From Herbinix luporum (GTDB lineage Bacteria; Bacillota; Clostridia; Lachnospirales; Lachnospiraceae): 64,000 nt of DNA. A model generated the notes under the pieces. That model was not told the origin of the DNA. It did not search any database and saw only the letters and a list, made by a program, of their open reading frames with translations. The position numbers and the translations under genes were made by a program. Positions 42,341 to 51,940 of this stretch are shown piece by piece; within the stretch, counting starts at the first letter, position 1; each line of letters begins with the position of its first letter. The stretch is from NCBI RefSeq assembly GCF_900070325.1, contig NZ_LN879430.1, positions 2,545,353 through 2,609,352 of the forward strand. The letters are read 5' to 3'.

Positions 42341-43732
42341 TTAATTTAGGGGGATTCTTATAGTGAACTTAGAACCTCTTCCCAGTTCACTTTCTAGCTT
42401 TATAGATCCGTTATAGTAATTAACTATATGCTTTACAATAGATAATCCAAGTCCTGTTCCACCTATTTTTTTACTTCTACCTTTATCTACCCTGTAAAAC
42501 CTTTCGAATACCCTGGCTTTTGATTCCTCAGGTATGCCAACACCGGTATCTTCCACAATAAATATAGCATCATTGCCCTCTTTGCTTACAGTAATATTAA
42601 CTTTACCCCCTGGTTTGTTGTACTTTATGGCATTTACTATTAAATTATTAAAAAGTTCTTTTATCTGTCCCTCGTTAGCTTTTAAAATAATAGGCTTGCA
42701 GTTAATATCTATGGAAATATTATTCTCTGATGCTAAGGGCTTTAAAGAAGCAATAAGGTCATTTACTATAGGACATATTCTTACCTCTGAAATAATAACC
42801 TCAGCTTCCTTAGTTTCTAAACGTGATATCATTAAAATATCATTTATTAAATTGGCCATGTTTTGGGATTCCTTTTTGATTCTAGCCATAAACTCTTTTT
42901 TCATCTTCTCATCAGTTGCCATGCCATTTTCCAATAGTTCAATATATCCTCTTATAGAAGTAATAGGAGTTTTTAATTCATGGGATACATTTGCAAAAAA
43001 CTCTTGACGAACCATTTTTTCAAATTCAATTTTCTTCATAGATTCCCTTATAGCATCTGCCATTTGCTTAGTGGTATTAGCAATCAGATTTAACTCATAA
43101 TATTCATAATTCCTAAAAGAGAGGTTTGAATTATCTTCATTAATTTTTAATAACTCTTCTGAAATTTCATAGAGAGGCTTAGTTATAGAACGGGAGAATC
43201 GATTTCCTAATATAATTGAAACTATTAGGGATATACCTAAGCTTAGTAAAATTGCCGGAAGGAGATAAACCATATAGTTTATCAGACCGGAATATGGCAT
43301 GGATATTCGAAGTATATAATTTCCTTGTCTTGAAAGATAAGATACATAAAGCATAGGTATACCTAAGGTATTAGATTTTCTTTTGGCATAACCTATTCCT
43401 GCTTTTAAAGCTTCCTGAATTTCTTCTCTATTTAAATGATTATCTATATTATTGTAATCACTAATATCACTATCAGCCACTACATTGCCCATAATATCCA
43501 TCACAGTAATTCTTGATTTATTACGTTGATTTATCGCCAATAAATTATCTATTTGACTTTTTATATCTTCACTGTAATCAAGGGATTGATCTATAATCTG
43601 AAGTAAATCAATCATGTTCTCCCGGGTTTTTCCTAATAAAATATTACTTATAAGGGTACTGAAAATACTGCCGCTAAGTAAAAGCGCCAGTGATATTATA
43701 ATTATAAAGTTTTTAAATATCGCTCGTTTCAT
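42341..43732 (-). CDS. phoR: phosphate sensor histidine kinase
   Basis: A 463-residue kinase: TM near 10-30, extracytoplasmic domain, TM near 150-175, HAMP, phospho-His in NVSHELKTPITSIRGYIE, HATPase with DTGVGIPEES and GGTGLGLSIVKH. Order pst-phoU-phoP-phoR and kinase class identify it as PhoR, which in low phosphate activates PhoP and is held off by PstSCAB/PhoU. It begins 10 bp after the phoP stop. Confidence 0.93.
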   Translation of the reverse strand: MKRAIFKNFIIIISLALLLSGSIFSTLISNILLGKTRENMIDLLQIIDQSLDYSEDIKSQIDNLLAINQRNKSRITVMDIMGNVVADSDISDYNNIDNHLNREEIQEALKAGIGYAKRKSNTLGIPMLYVSYLSRQGNYILRISMPYSGLINYMVYLLPAILLSLGISLIVSIILGNRFSRSITKPLYEISEELLKINEDNSNLSFRNYEYYELNLIANTTKQMADAIRESMKKIEFEKMVRQEFFANVSHELKTPITSIRGYIELLENGMATDEKMKKEFMARIKKESQNMANLINDILMISRLETKEAEVIISEVRICPIVNDLIASLKPLASENNISIDINCKPIILKANEGQIKELFNNLIVNAIKYNKPGGKVNITVSKEGNDAIFIVEDTGVGIPEESKARVFERFYRVDKGRSKKIGGTGLGLSIVKHIVNYYNGSIKLESELGRGSKFTIRIPLN

Positions 43733-43742
43733 ATTTCACCAA

Positions 43743-44423
43743 TTATTGATTTTTCATAAAACGATATCCTACGCCCCGTACAGTCTTTATATATTCAGCT
43801 CCGTAAGATCCTAATTTTTGCCTAAGGGTACGAATATGTATATCAAGTGTTCTAGATTCTACGTCATATTCATATCCCCAAATTTGATTTAGCATCTCAT
43901 CCCTTGAAACAACCCTAGAACTGTTTTCAAGCAAATACAGTAAGACCTCATATTCTTTAAATGTCAAATCTATTGATTTTCCATCTATAAAAACTTCCCG
44001 TGTTAATAAATTTATAGTAAGTTTACCGGCTGTCATTTCCTTTTCATCTTCTTTATCTATTCTGCGTAGTAAGGATCTAATCCTTGCAGCCAATTCTAAA
44101 ACTCCAAAAGGTTTAGTAATATAATCGTCTGCACCAACATCAAGTCCCGCCACCTTATCTAGTTCTTTATCTTTTGCCGTCAAACAAATAATAGGAATGT
44201 CTTTAAGGACAGGATCCTTACGAATAAGTTTTATAGCTGATAATCCGTCCATACCCGGAAGCATAATATCAAAAATAGCCAAATCAGGTTTTTCATTCTT
44301 CATATTTTCAATGGCTGCCTCTGCCGCCTCGTAAGCTTTTATATTATAGCCATAGCCCTCTAGTGCAATTCTAATAAGTTCACGGATGCTTTCATCGTCT
44401 TCTATAACATAAATATATCCCAT
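43743..44423 (-). CDS. phoP: phosphate regulon response regulator
   Basis: PhoB/PhoP-type regulator of 226 residues: phospho-Asp in LAIFDIMLPGMDG, Lys in DDYITKPFGV, and a winged helix ending VRGVGYRFMKNQ. Likely binds the 11-bp repeats before pstS. GGAGG lies five bases before the ATG at 44423; the upstream ATG overlaps that site. Confidence 0.93.
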   Translation of the reverse strand: MGYIYVIEDDESIRELIRIALEGYGYNIKAYEAAEAAIENMKNEKPDLAIFDIMLPGMDGLSAIKLIRKDPVLKDIPIICLTAKDKELDKVAGLDVGADDYITKPFGVLELAARIRSLLRRIDKEDEKEMTAGKLTINLLTREVFIDGKSIDLTFKEYEVLLYLLENSSRVVSRDEMLNQIWGYEYDVESRTLDIHIRTLRQKLGSYGAEYIKTVRGVGYRFMKNQ

Positions 44424-44458
44424 ATCAACCTCCAAATTGTAGGTCTACACATACGAAA

Positions 44459-45121
44459 TTATAATATTCTTATATTATTAACAGAACCTGTCTCGCGAAA
44501 TTCTGTCCATTCGCATATATTTACCGCATGGTCTCCTATACGCTCAAAATATTTAGCTATCATTAATATATCAACACATTGATCTACATGTTCCGTGGTT
44601 TCTCTCAATATATTTGCTACTTCAAGCTTAACCTTATCAAATAAGTCATCAACAATATCATCTCTTTTTATTATTTCCCTGGCCATATCTAAGTTCTTTC
44701 CTGTAAATGCCTCTACAGCATCAAGAACCATGGCCTTTGTTGCCTGACCCATATCAGGAATATATTTTACTAAATCATATATATGCTCTCTCTTTTCACG
44801 AATTATTAATTCAGCTATATCCGCCGCATGATCTCCTATACGTTCCATATCTGTCACAACCTTTAGGGCAGTAGTTACCATCCTTAAATCACCGGCAACC
44901 GGTTGCTGCTTCACAATCAAGGACAGGCATCTAGCTTCGATTGCCTTTTCTATATCATTAACTATTCTGTCTCCCTGTATAATTTCTTTTGCTAATTCTT
45001 CATCTTGAGTTTCAAAAGCAATCATAATATTTTCGATTGCCTTTTCTATTAATCTAGCCATTTCAAATAAATCTTTTTTTAACAATTTTAATTCAGCTTC
45101 AAAACTAATTCTTGCACTCAT
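44459..45121 (-). CDS. phoU: phosphate-specific transport system regulator PhoU
   Basis: A 220-residue protein of two three-helix bundles with repeated metal-binding signatures (DRIVNDIEKAIEARCL, ERIGDHAADIAEL; then RDDIVDDLFDKV, ERIGDHAVNICEW). Links PstSCAB transport state to PhoR and lowers Pho expression when phosphate is ample. AAGGAG precedes the ATG. Confidence 0.96.
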   Translation of the reverse strand: MSARISFEAELKLLKKDLFEMARLIEKAIENIMIAFETQDEELAKEIIQGDRIVNDIEKAIEARCLSLIVKQQPVAGDLRMVTTALKVVTDMERIGDHAADIAELIIREKREHIYDLVKYIPDMGQATKAMVLDAVEAFTGKNLDMAREIIKRDDIVDDLFDKVKLEVANILRETTEHVDQCVDILMIAKYFERIGDHAVNICEWTEFRETGSVNNIRIL

Positions 45122-45176
45122 AGTATACTCCTTTATTTTAATTATAAATAAATATCAGTTAAAGTCAAACTACTTA

Positions 45177-45932
45177 CTAGCCAAATCTACCGGTTATATA
45201 GTCTTCTGTCCTCTTATCTTGAGGTCTTGTAAATAAAGTATCGGTATTGGTAAATTCTATAACTTCACCTACAAGGAAAAAGGCTGTATAGTCAGAAATA
45301 CGGGCTGCTTGCTGCATATTGTGGGTTACAATTACTACTGTATATTTTTCTTTAAGTTCTGACATTAAATCCTCTATCTTAAGGGTAGAAATGGGGTCTA
45401 ATGCAGATGTAGGTTCATCCATTAATAGTACTTCCGGTTCTACTGCTAAAGCCCTTGCTATACAAAGCCTTTGCTGCTGACCTCCTGATAAACCTAAGGC
45501 AGATTTTTTTAGTCTATCCTTTACTTCATCAAACAGTGCCGCTCCTATAAGGCTTTTTTCAACTATTTCATCAAGCTTTGACTTATCCTTTATACCATGA
45601 ATCCTAGGTCCATAGGCTATATTATCGTATATAGACATGGGAAAAGGATTCGGTTGTTGAAAAACCATACCAACCTTCTTACGAAGCAAGGTTGTATCTA
45701 CCCTAGGGTCATATATATTCTCTCCATCTAAATTAACTTCTCCTCTAATTGATACTTCCGGTATTAAATCATTCATTCTATTTAATGTTCTAAGGAATGT
45801 GGATTTTCCACATCCGGAAGGACCTATAAATGCAGTAATTGCCTTCTCCTTAATATTTATATTAATGTCTTTTAAGGCATGATTTGTTCCATAATATAAA
45901 TTTAAATTTTTTGTACTAATCTTATCTTTCAA
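45177..45932 (-). CDS. pstB: phosphate ABC transporter ATP-binding protein
   Basis: A 251-residue ATPase: Walker [11 protein letters not shown]-loop [15 protein letters not shown] typical of PstB, signature [15 protein letters not shown], Walker [14 protein letters not shown]. Start: GGAGG lies eight bases before a TTG at 45932; the ATG at 45947 overlaps the ribosome site. Confidence 0.97.
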   Translation of the reverse strand: MKDKISTKNLNLYYGTNHALKDININIKEKAITAFIGPSGCGKSTFLRTLNRMNDLIPEVSIRGEVNLDGENIYDPRVDTTLLRKKVGMVFQQPNPFPMSIYDNIAYGPRIHGIKDKSKLDEIVEKSLIGAALFDEVKDRLKKSALGLSGGQQQRLCIARALAVEPEVLLMDEPTSALDPISTLKIEDLMSELKEKYTVVIVTHNMQQAARISDYTAFFLVGEVIEFTNTDTLFTRPQDKRTEDYITGRFG

Positions 45933-45972
45933 GATACTATCCTCCATTTATCCACTGATATAAAGATTTTAA

Positions 45973-46851
45973 CTATTTATCCACATTAAGCTTGTTAGAC
46001 AGGTATTTAGTCAACAAATTTATTCCTAATACAATTATTAAGAGTACAAAAGCTATTCCAAAGGCCGTATCATACTTTGCCTTCTCCATACTTAAATATA
46101 ACTCTATAGTAAGAGTTCCTCCGGGCTGAAATACTTTGTTAATCAAGCCTTCTCCATAGCTACCAAACTTAGGTAGCAAATATCCGCTTCCGGCAGTAAA
46201 TAATAAGGCTGCTGATTCCCCTACTATTCTTCCGATAGACAAAATTATACCGGTTATAATGCCTGGCATAGCCGATGGAAGTAATATGGTCCTAATCATA
46301 TACCATTTTGTTGCCCCTATGCCTAAGGCTCCGCTTCTGTAGCTTTCAGGAACTGCTTTAAGAGCTTCTTGTGTATTTCTTGTAATAAGGGGAAGTATTA
46401 TTAAAGTCAGGGTTAAGGATCCGGTCAGTATAGAATAGCCTAATTTTAAACTTGTTCCGAAAAACACATATCCAAACAAACCAAAGACAATAGAAGGAAT
46501 TCCCGATAAGGTTTCTGTAGTAAATTCAATTAGCCTCACCAACTTTCCGGGCTTGGCGTATTCATTTAGATATATAGCCGACCCCACACCAAAAGGTATG
46601 GCTATAGCTAGGGTAATAATAATTATATATAGGGTATTTACTATGTTTCCGGCAATTCCTACTGTTTTATTTATGGCACTGGGTTCTTTGGTTAAAAATT
46701 CCCAACTTACTGTAGAAATACCTCTATACCCCACATAAGCTACAATTCCTATTAAAAGAATAATTGATAATGAAGCACAAATATATATAATAAGGTGAAT
46801 AAAGATATTCAAGGGTCTACTTTTTTTCTGATATAAACTATTATTTTGCAT
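45973..46851 (-). CDS. pstA: phosphate ABC transporter permease PstA
   Basis: A 292-residue, about six-TM permease: GVGSAIYLNEYAKPGKLVRLIEF, SGIPSIVFGLFGYVFF, and the EAA-type PESYRSGALGIGATKWYMIR. Overlaps pstC by 11 bp with GGGGGGAG as its ribosome site. Confidence 0.96.
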   Translation of the reverse strand: MQNNSLYQKKSRPLNIFIHLIIYICASLSIILLIGIVAYVGYRGISTVSWEFLTKEPSAINKTVGIAGNIVNTLYIIIITLAIAIPFGVGSAIYLNEYAKPGKLVRLIEFTTETLSGIPSIVFGLFGYVFFGTSLKLGYSILTGSLTLTLIILPLITRNTQEALKAVPESYRSGALGIGATKWYMIRTILLPSAMPGIITGIILSIGRIVGESAALLFTAGSGYLLPKFGSYGEGLINKVFQPGGTLTIELYLSMEKAKYDTAFGIAFVLLIIVLGINLLTKYLSNKLNVDK

Positions 46852-47776
46852 TTTTTACTCCCCCCTTCATTACCTTATTTAACACCAGATTTATAATAAT
46901 AATAAAAGTAAATAAAATCAGTCCTATGGTAAATAAAACCCGTTTGTGAGTATCTGCGGCATAAGACATTTCTGATACTACTGCTGTTGTAAGAAAACGT
47001 ACCGAATTAAAGGGAAGGGGAAAATTTGCACCGTTTCCGGCAACCAAGCTGATAGCCATGGCTTCTCCTATAGCTCGCCCTACACCAAGAACAATAGCAG
47101 TTACAATACCTGATTTTGCTGCCGGAAGTATAACCCTAAAAATTGTCTGAATCTTGGTTGCCCCCAATGCATATGATGCACTCTTATAATGTTTAGGAAC
47201 GGCCCTTATAGCTGATTCACTAATATTAATAACCGTGGGCAATATCATAATAGCCAACACAATAACTGCCGACATTAGGTTAGATCCCCCTGTAAACTGA
47301 TAATCTGGTGAATTAGCAAATAAAATTATCTCCAGCTTATACATTAGGGGATTTAATATCAAAATACCTAATAATCCATATACAACCGATGGTATTCCGG
47401 CCAGCAATTCCACTGCCGGCTTTACAATAGCAGCCAGTGGCTTTGGAGCCGTTTCTGCCAAAAAAATAGCAGTCATAACACCTATAGGAACTCCTATAAG
47501 TATTGCTAAAAATGTACCTACAATTGATGTTAAGATAACATATAATATACCGTATGAAGGTTCTAAACCACCGGGTCTCCATACTGTTCCAAATAATATT
47601 TCTTTTAAACCTACTTCAAAAATAGCCGGTGTTCCACTGATTATCATATATAAGCTAATTGAAAACACAGCAATAACAGCAATAAAACCACAGACAGTAA
47701 ATATTATACTTGCTGCTTTTTCAACAGTCCTTTTTGATTTACTATTTCCATAGATAGAAAAATTTATCTTATTCAT
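46841..47776 (-). CDS. pstC: phosphate ABC transporter permease PstC
   Basis: A 311-residue, six-TM permease: FGTVWRPGGLEPSYGILYVI, GIPSVVYGLLGILIL, PKHYKSASYALGATKIQTI. Partner of PstA in the phosphate channel. AAGGAG precedes the ATG, 23 bp after pstS. Confidence 0.96.
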   Translation of the reverse strand: MNKINFSIYGNSKSKRTVEKAASIIFTVCGFIAVIAVFSISLYMIISGTPAIFEVGLKEILFGTVWRPGGLEPSYGILYVILTSIVGTFLAILIGVPIGVMTAIFLAETAPKPLAAIVKPAVELLAGIPSVVYGLLGILILNPLMYKLEIILFANSPDYQFTGGSNLMSAVIVLAIMILPTVINISESAIRAVPKHYKSASYALGATKIQTIFRVILPAAKSGIVTAIVLGVGRAIGEAMAISLVAGNGANFPLPFNSVRFLTTAVVSEMSYAADTHKRVLFTIGLILFTFIIIINLVLNKVMKGGVKNAK

Positions 47777-47799
47777 AAGAACTCCTTACTGTAGTAAAA

Positions 47800-48711
47800 T
47801 TACTCTGCAGGTATTAGCCCTACACTTTCAATTAATTTTTTACCTTCCTCTGATGCTAAGAAACTAAAGAATTCCTGTATAATTTCATTTTGCTTAGATA
47901 TTTCACCCTTAGTAGCCATTACAAAGGGACGGCTTAATAAGTAATTACCCCCTTTAATATTTTCTGCACTTGCTTCTACCCCTTCTATGGCAAGCACATT
48001 TACCGAGTCATCTATAATATCAATAGATACATATCCAATTGCTCCCGGTATAGATGAAACCTTAGCCATAACACCACCGGTACTGTTAATTTCATTTGAA
48101 TACTTACATTTATCTTCAATCTCAAGAATTTCTTCAAAAGCTCCTCTGGTTCCGGAACCGGCTTCTCTTCCGATTACAACAATAGGTTGGTTTTTACCCC
48201 CTACTTCACTCCAATTGTTAATTACTCCGGTATAAATATCAATCAACTGTTTTTTTGATAAATTACTTACCCCGTTACTTTTATCCACAATAACAGCAAT
48301 ACCATCTATGGCCACAATATTTTCCACGGCTCCTGATGCTTTTTCACTGTCCTTAAGGCTTCTAGAGGCATTTCCTATATCAACTGCTCCTGTAAGTACC
48401 TGTTCGACACCGGCACTAGATCCTACAAACTCGGCAGATACTAAAACATTGGGGTACTTAATCATAAAGGCTTCTGATGCGATATTTGCCAGTTTCTCCA
48501 TAGATGTAGAACCGGACATAGTTAAACTGCCTTTTAGAATTTCATTTTTAGAGTTATTATCTTGATTTTTACTATTTTCTTGCTTTATATCCTCATCTTC
48601 AGTGATGCTCTTATCATTATTATTGCTTGTGCATCCGGTTAAAATTCCCATAAGGCTAATTATAAAAATCACAGCCGTAAAAATTAATTTTTTCTTTAAT
48701 ATTTTTCTCAT
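47800..48711 (-). CDS. pstS: phosphate-binding lipoprotein PstS
   Basis: A 303-residue lipoprotein: lipobox LTGC (Cys27), polar linker, then phosphate-site motifs LTMSGSTSMEKLA, GSSAGVEQVLTGAVDIGNASR, and REAGSGTRGAFEEI. High-affinity phosphate capture for PstCAB. AGGAGAG precedes the ATG. First gene of the operon and downstream of a Pho-box-like element. Confidence 0.96.
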   Translation of the reverse strand: MRKILKKKLIFTAVIFIISLMGILTGCTSNNNDKSITEDEDIKQENSKNQDNNSKNEILKGSLTMSGSTSMEKLANIASEAFMIKYPNVLVSAEFVGSSAGVEQVLTGAVDIGNASRSLKDSEKASGAVENIVAIDGIAVIVDKSNGVSNLSKKQLIDIYTGVINNWSEVGGKNQPIVVIGREAGSGTRGAFEEILEIEDKCKYSNEINSTGGVMAKVSSIPGAIGYVSIDIIDDSVNVLAIEGVEASAENIKGGNYLLSRPFVMATKGEISKQNEIIQEFFSFLASEEGKKLIESVGLIPAE

Positions 48712-48728
48712 ATTTTACTCTCCTTAAA

Positions 48729-48757
48729 TTCATTTAATTTATTTAATGTATTTAATG
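48729..48757 (-). repeat. three 9-bp direct repeats in the pstS leader
   Basis: ATTTAATTT, ATTTAATGT, ATTTAATGT in tandem on the plus strand, directly upstream of the pstS ribosome site. Low-complexity AT sequence; may be chance. Confidence 0.5.
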
Positions 48758-48804
48758 TCAAGAATAAAATATCATGATTTAAATTTATTAGAAACCATAT
48801 TCAT

Positions 48805-48832
48805 GTTTAGATTGTGTAAAGATTAAGTAAAG
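48805..48832 (-). promoter_or_regulatory. Pho-box-like element upstream of pstS
   Basis: Minus strand CTTTAC-N5-CTTTAC-N5-CTAAAC: three six-base repeats at exact 11-bp periodicity, the spacing of PhoB/PhoP tandem sites. It lies about 95 bp before pstS, with TATGGT a few bases downstream as a possible -10. Consistent with PhoP activation under low phosphate. Confidence 0.7.
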
Positions 48833-48956
48833 TGAAGATTATATTTATTTTTATATAATTTAAAAATTTTATTTTTTATACTAAGTTGGTTTTTACACTG
48901 ATGCTATATAAAACACCATTTACTTTCTTACTTTAATTTAGTAAAGTGTTTAAGCG

Positions 48957-48991
48957 AAAAAAAAACTGCCCACTAGCCTTACTTTACAGTT
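48957..48991 (-). terminator. probable terminator of tRNA-Arg
   Basis: Minus strand AACTGT ... GGCAGTT stem with a long loop, followed by nine T. Confidence 0.6.
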
Positions 48992-49018
48992 GCTAATGGA
49001 ACAGTCACAAATTGCTAA

Positions 49019-49092
49019 CGTGCCTAGCGGGATTCGAACCCACGACCTTCCGCTTAGGAGGCGGACGCTCTATCCTGCTGAGCTACAGGCAC
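49019..49092 (-). tRNA. tRNA-Arg (anticodon CCT)
   Basis: 74-nt cloverleaf: acceptor GTGCCTG/TAGGCAC (one G-U), discriminator G, anticodon stem CCGC/GCGG with loop CTCCTAA, T-loop GGTTCGAATCC. CCA not encoded. Reads AGG. Confidence 0.97.
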
Positions 49093-49109
49093 ATATAGAC
49101 AACATGTTT

Positions 49110-49138
49110 ATTCTACTATTTCTTTAATTTTAAGTCAA
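49110..49138 (-). promoter_or_regulatory. tRNA-Arg promoter
   Basis: Minus strand TTGACT, 17-bp spacer, TAGAAT, 18 bp before the tRNA 5' end. Confidence 0.72.
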
Positions 49139-49165
49139 GAACCTTAGTAATTTATTTTTCAATTT

Positions 49166-50041
49166 TTAAAAGTTTATTTTTCCTTGCATCCAAATATTTC
49201 CTTTGAATCTTCTTCCCGGTAAGGGCTCACCAAGAAGGTCTTCTTTATTAATACAAAGACGAAAGGTGATATCGTTACATATTAAGTCTAAATCATAAAC
49301 TTCTTCCTTGGTATATGAATTAACAACTAATCTACTATCCACTATATTGGCTATAATACTGTAATTGTCTGATTCAGAACCAAAGGGAATAAAACAGGTA
49401 TCCACTATGGAATAAATATCTTCTTTCTTGGCTCTACGTGATACCATGGCATAGGTATCAATATCATCTAAGGTAAGACTATCAATAGCATCTTGGTTAC
49501 CTTTTTTTGCTTCTGCTATAAGATTACTTCTGTTTATTTTTTCGGCACTAAGGTTCTTTACCTGAATTTCATCCTTAACTATGGGTAATAATATTCTACC
49601 TTCTAAGGATAAAGCAGACAGTGTAATAGGAACATTTTGATGCAGGTCTTTTTTATTGTTATGTTTTTCCAAATACTCTGCAACATTTTGAAGGTAAAAT
49701 ATTAATGATACTCCTAAACGGTAGTCATCACACATTCCCGTATAAGCCTCTGTATCTACCCTTTTATTTATAGATACTTCCTCTTTCACATTGGATCCGT
49801 AACCATATAAAAATGGATAGTAATTATCTAAATGAAAGACATCATCTTGATCATATTCTCCCCTTAGAGTTATTCCAAAATCCGGACCGAATTTCATTGA
49901 TAATTCAGTTAAGCTATTTTGATAGTTTATTTGTATTGTTTTTCTATCAGATGCATCATCTAAAACTAAATTTATTAATTTATTTAATTCTGATCTATTA
50001 TTTATATTACTAAATCCAATTGATCTCAAATAACTGTGCAT
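49166..50041 (-). CDS. DUF3881 family protein, function unknown
   Basis: A 291-residue cytoplasmic protein whose start MHSYLRSIGFSNINNRSELN and end GRRFKGNIWMQGKINF match DUF3881, a family I know from Lachnospiraceae. No TM, signal peptide or catalytic motif; mixed alpha/beta. AGGTGAG precedes the ATG. It ends 74 bp before the tRNA-Arg gene and appears monocistronic. Confidence 0.82.
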   Translation of the reverse strand: MHSYLRSIGFSNINNRSELNKLINLVLDDASDRKTIQINYQNSLTELSMKFGPDFGITLRGEYDQDDVFHLDNYYPFLYGYGSNVKEEVSINKRVDTEAYTGMCDDYRLGVSLIFYLQNVAEYLEKHNNKKDLHQNVPITLSALSLEGRILLPIVKDEIQVKNLSAEKINRSNLIAEAKKGNQDAIDSLTLDDIDTYAMVSRRAKKEDIYSIVDTCFIPFGSESDNYSIIANIVDSRLVVNSYTKEEVYDLDLICNDITFRLCINKEDLLGEPLPGRRFKGNIWMQGKINF

Positions 50042-50218
50042 ATACTCACCTACTTTTCATTAAAAAATATTTATATAATATAGTAATTTGTCATTAAAAT
50101 AACTTCTTTCTATAGCATGTGATAATATTTATATCACACTTTATTATAATCTGCAAGAAAGATTCTATGATAATAAATATATATCCTGCAACTATTCAAA
50201 TATGATATATAGACTCAA

Positions 50219-50259
50219 TAAAAAAGGATGCAACCTTTAGCAGTTACAATCCTTTTTTT
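50219..50259 (-). terminator. terminator after the second HD-GYP gene
   Basis: Minus strand AAAAAAGGAT ... ATCCTTTTTT with inner GTAAC/GTTGC pairs; the 3' arm ends in a T-run. Confidence 0.8.
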
Positions 50260-50298
50260 GTAAAGTTGCCAACTTCTTATTTATCTTGCCAATTAAGT

Positions 50299-51363
50299 CT
50301 AGTTAATTATTGTATCAGTAATAAATAAAGTTAATTCCTTAGTTAGATCTTTCTCAATCCATGTATTTACTTTATCACCCTTTGCATCCTGTATTATACG
50401 AATTACAGGTCTTGTAGGACATTTTGGATTTTGTCTAAGCACTATTCCAATTTCATTTTTATTTGTGATAACCAATGAACCTATAGGGTATGCAGCAACA
50501 GAGGCGACAAATGCCTTAACCACCTCAAGATCAAACTTGACTTCTGCCTGACTTACTATAAAATCAATAGCATCATGTACTTTCATTTTTGGTAACAGAT
50601 TACCATATACCCTGCTATCAAACTCGTCACAGACGGCAGCTATCTTACTTCCTATTTTGATTTTATTTCCCTTTAAATGAAAAGGATAGCCCGAACCGTC
50701 CAATCGCTCATGATGACTTATAATAATATCTTTAGATACAGGTGATAACCAATCCATTTTTTCTATAGCCGAATATCCATAGATAATATGCTTCTTTATT
50801 TCTTTTTGTTCTTTCTCTGAGCATTTATCCATAATAAGGTCACTGTAATCCATGGTAATATATGTAAAACCTATATCATGTAGAAGACAACCTATAGCTA
50901 TATCCCTAATCATTTTCTTTGATAACTTTAACTTTATTGCTAATATTACTGAAAGGGCACATACATTCAATGAATGGGAATATGTCATTTCACTTTTATT
51001 TCTAATGGTAGATAAATTATAAATAACGTCTGGATTCTGCATGATATCATATATAATATCATCAGCAATTGTCGTAATTTCTTCTAATTCTTTATTTGAA
51101 TGGTATGTATATTTACTTAGTATTTCTTTAACAGTCTCTAGACATTGCTTTTCAATTTGATGCTCAAGGCTATCGTCAAAAGTAATACCTTCACTAATAT
51201 CATCTTCTACATAAATATACTCAATATTTAATGCCTTTAAACGGCTTATATATTCTTTTTTTACTATTGTTCCGGCTGTCATTAATACAGAATTATTCTC
51301 ATTTAATATATCTTTAGCTAAACGTTCATATCCTTTTATAGAATCAACGGAAATAATTCTCAT
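50299..51363 (-). CDS. HD-GYP domain protein with altered HD motif
   Basis: About 354 residues: N-terminal region resembling that of the HD-GYP protein at 6.8 kb (MRIISVDSIKGYERLAKDIL), then HD-GYP domain with YSHSLNVCALSVILA, HD pair in LLHDIGFTYI, and HHERLDGSGYPFHL. The canonical HDxGK reads HDIGF: the Lys that contacts the substrate phosphate is lost, so phosphodiesterase activity is uncertain though metal ligands remain. A 70-residue C-terminal tail follows. AAAGGA lies before the ATG at 51363; the TTG at 51378 overlaps it. Follows DUF4446 by 35 bp. Confidence 0.85.
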   Translation of the reverse strand: MRIISVDSIKGYERLAKDILNENNSVLMTAGTIVKKEYISRLKALNIEYIYVEDDISEGITFDDSLEHQIEKQCLETVKEILSKYTYHSNKELEEITTIADDIIYDIMQNPDVIYNLSTIRNKSEMTYSHSLNVCALSVILAIKLKLSKKMIRDIAIGCLLHDIGFTYITMDYSDLIMDKCSEKEQKEIKKHIIYGYSAIEKMDWLSPVSKDIIISHHERLDGSGYPFHLKGNKIKIGSKIAAVCDEFDSRVYGNLLPKMKVHDAIDFIVSQAEVKFDLEVVKAFVASVAAYPIGSLVITNKNEIGIVLRQNPKCPTRPVIRIIQDAKGDKVNTWIEKDLTKELTLFITDTIIN

Positions 51364-51398
51364 GCTTTTTCCTTTCAAATCTACTACATCTTTTACGT

Positions 51399-51911
51399 CT
51401 ATTCCATAATTGTTTTATAATTTATAGCTTGGTTTAATGCTGACTTCTCCTCTTTTGATAATTCTAGGAATGACTCTCCTTTTATTATTTCTTTTAAATA
51501 CGTATAACAACCCTCTCTACTACTATGGACAGAGTTTAAAATTATACCATCATTATTTTTATCAAGCAAGGCTATAACAAAACTTAATTTTCCACCCATT
51601 TCTTTAAAAGCATCATATTTTACAACACCTATTTTTTGAAAGGTTATTGTTAGATTTTCATTAATTTTTTCTATTTCTTGGTTAAGTTTCTTACTGTCTG
51701 ATTTAAGTATATCAATATCTGTAAACTTTTCCCTTATTATTTCTTCCAAGCTTTCACCATTTGATCCCTGCATGAATTTTTTATATCTTTTTGTTAATTT
51801 TCTTTGTTTTGATATTAGAATAATATTGATAATAAATAATATTATAAGCATACAGGCAAGGCCTATGGTAATGTATATAATGTTTTCTTCAACCAATTCT
51901 AACCAGTACAT
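51399..51911 (-). CDS. DUF4446 family membrane protein
   Basis: A 170-residue protein: one N-terminal TM (NIIYITIGLACMLIILFIIN), a coiled coil (KKLNQEIEKINENLTITFQK), then the conserved KYDAFKEMGGKLSFVIALLD and GIILNSVHSSREGCYTYLK. DUF4446 commonly follows parB in clostridia. Function unknown. CGGAGG precedes the ATG. Confidence 0.88.
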   Translation of the reverse strand: MYWLELVEENIIYITIGLACMLIILFIINIILISKQRKLTKRYKKFMQGSNGESLEEIIREKFTDIDILKSDSKKLNQEIEKINENLTITFQKIGVVKYDAFKEMGGKLSFVIALLDKNNDGIILNSVHSSREGCYTYLKEIIKGESFLELSKEEKSALNQAINYKTIME

Positions 51912-51940
51912 TTTTTCCTCCGCAGTTCTTAGAATATTTA

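Noticed and set aside
48729..48757. Tandem 9-bp repeats as PhoP sites
   Set aside because: AT-rich low-complexity sequence at the ribosome site, too close to the start codon; the 11-bp CTTTAC series upstream fits better.
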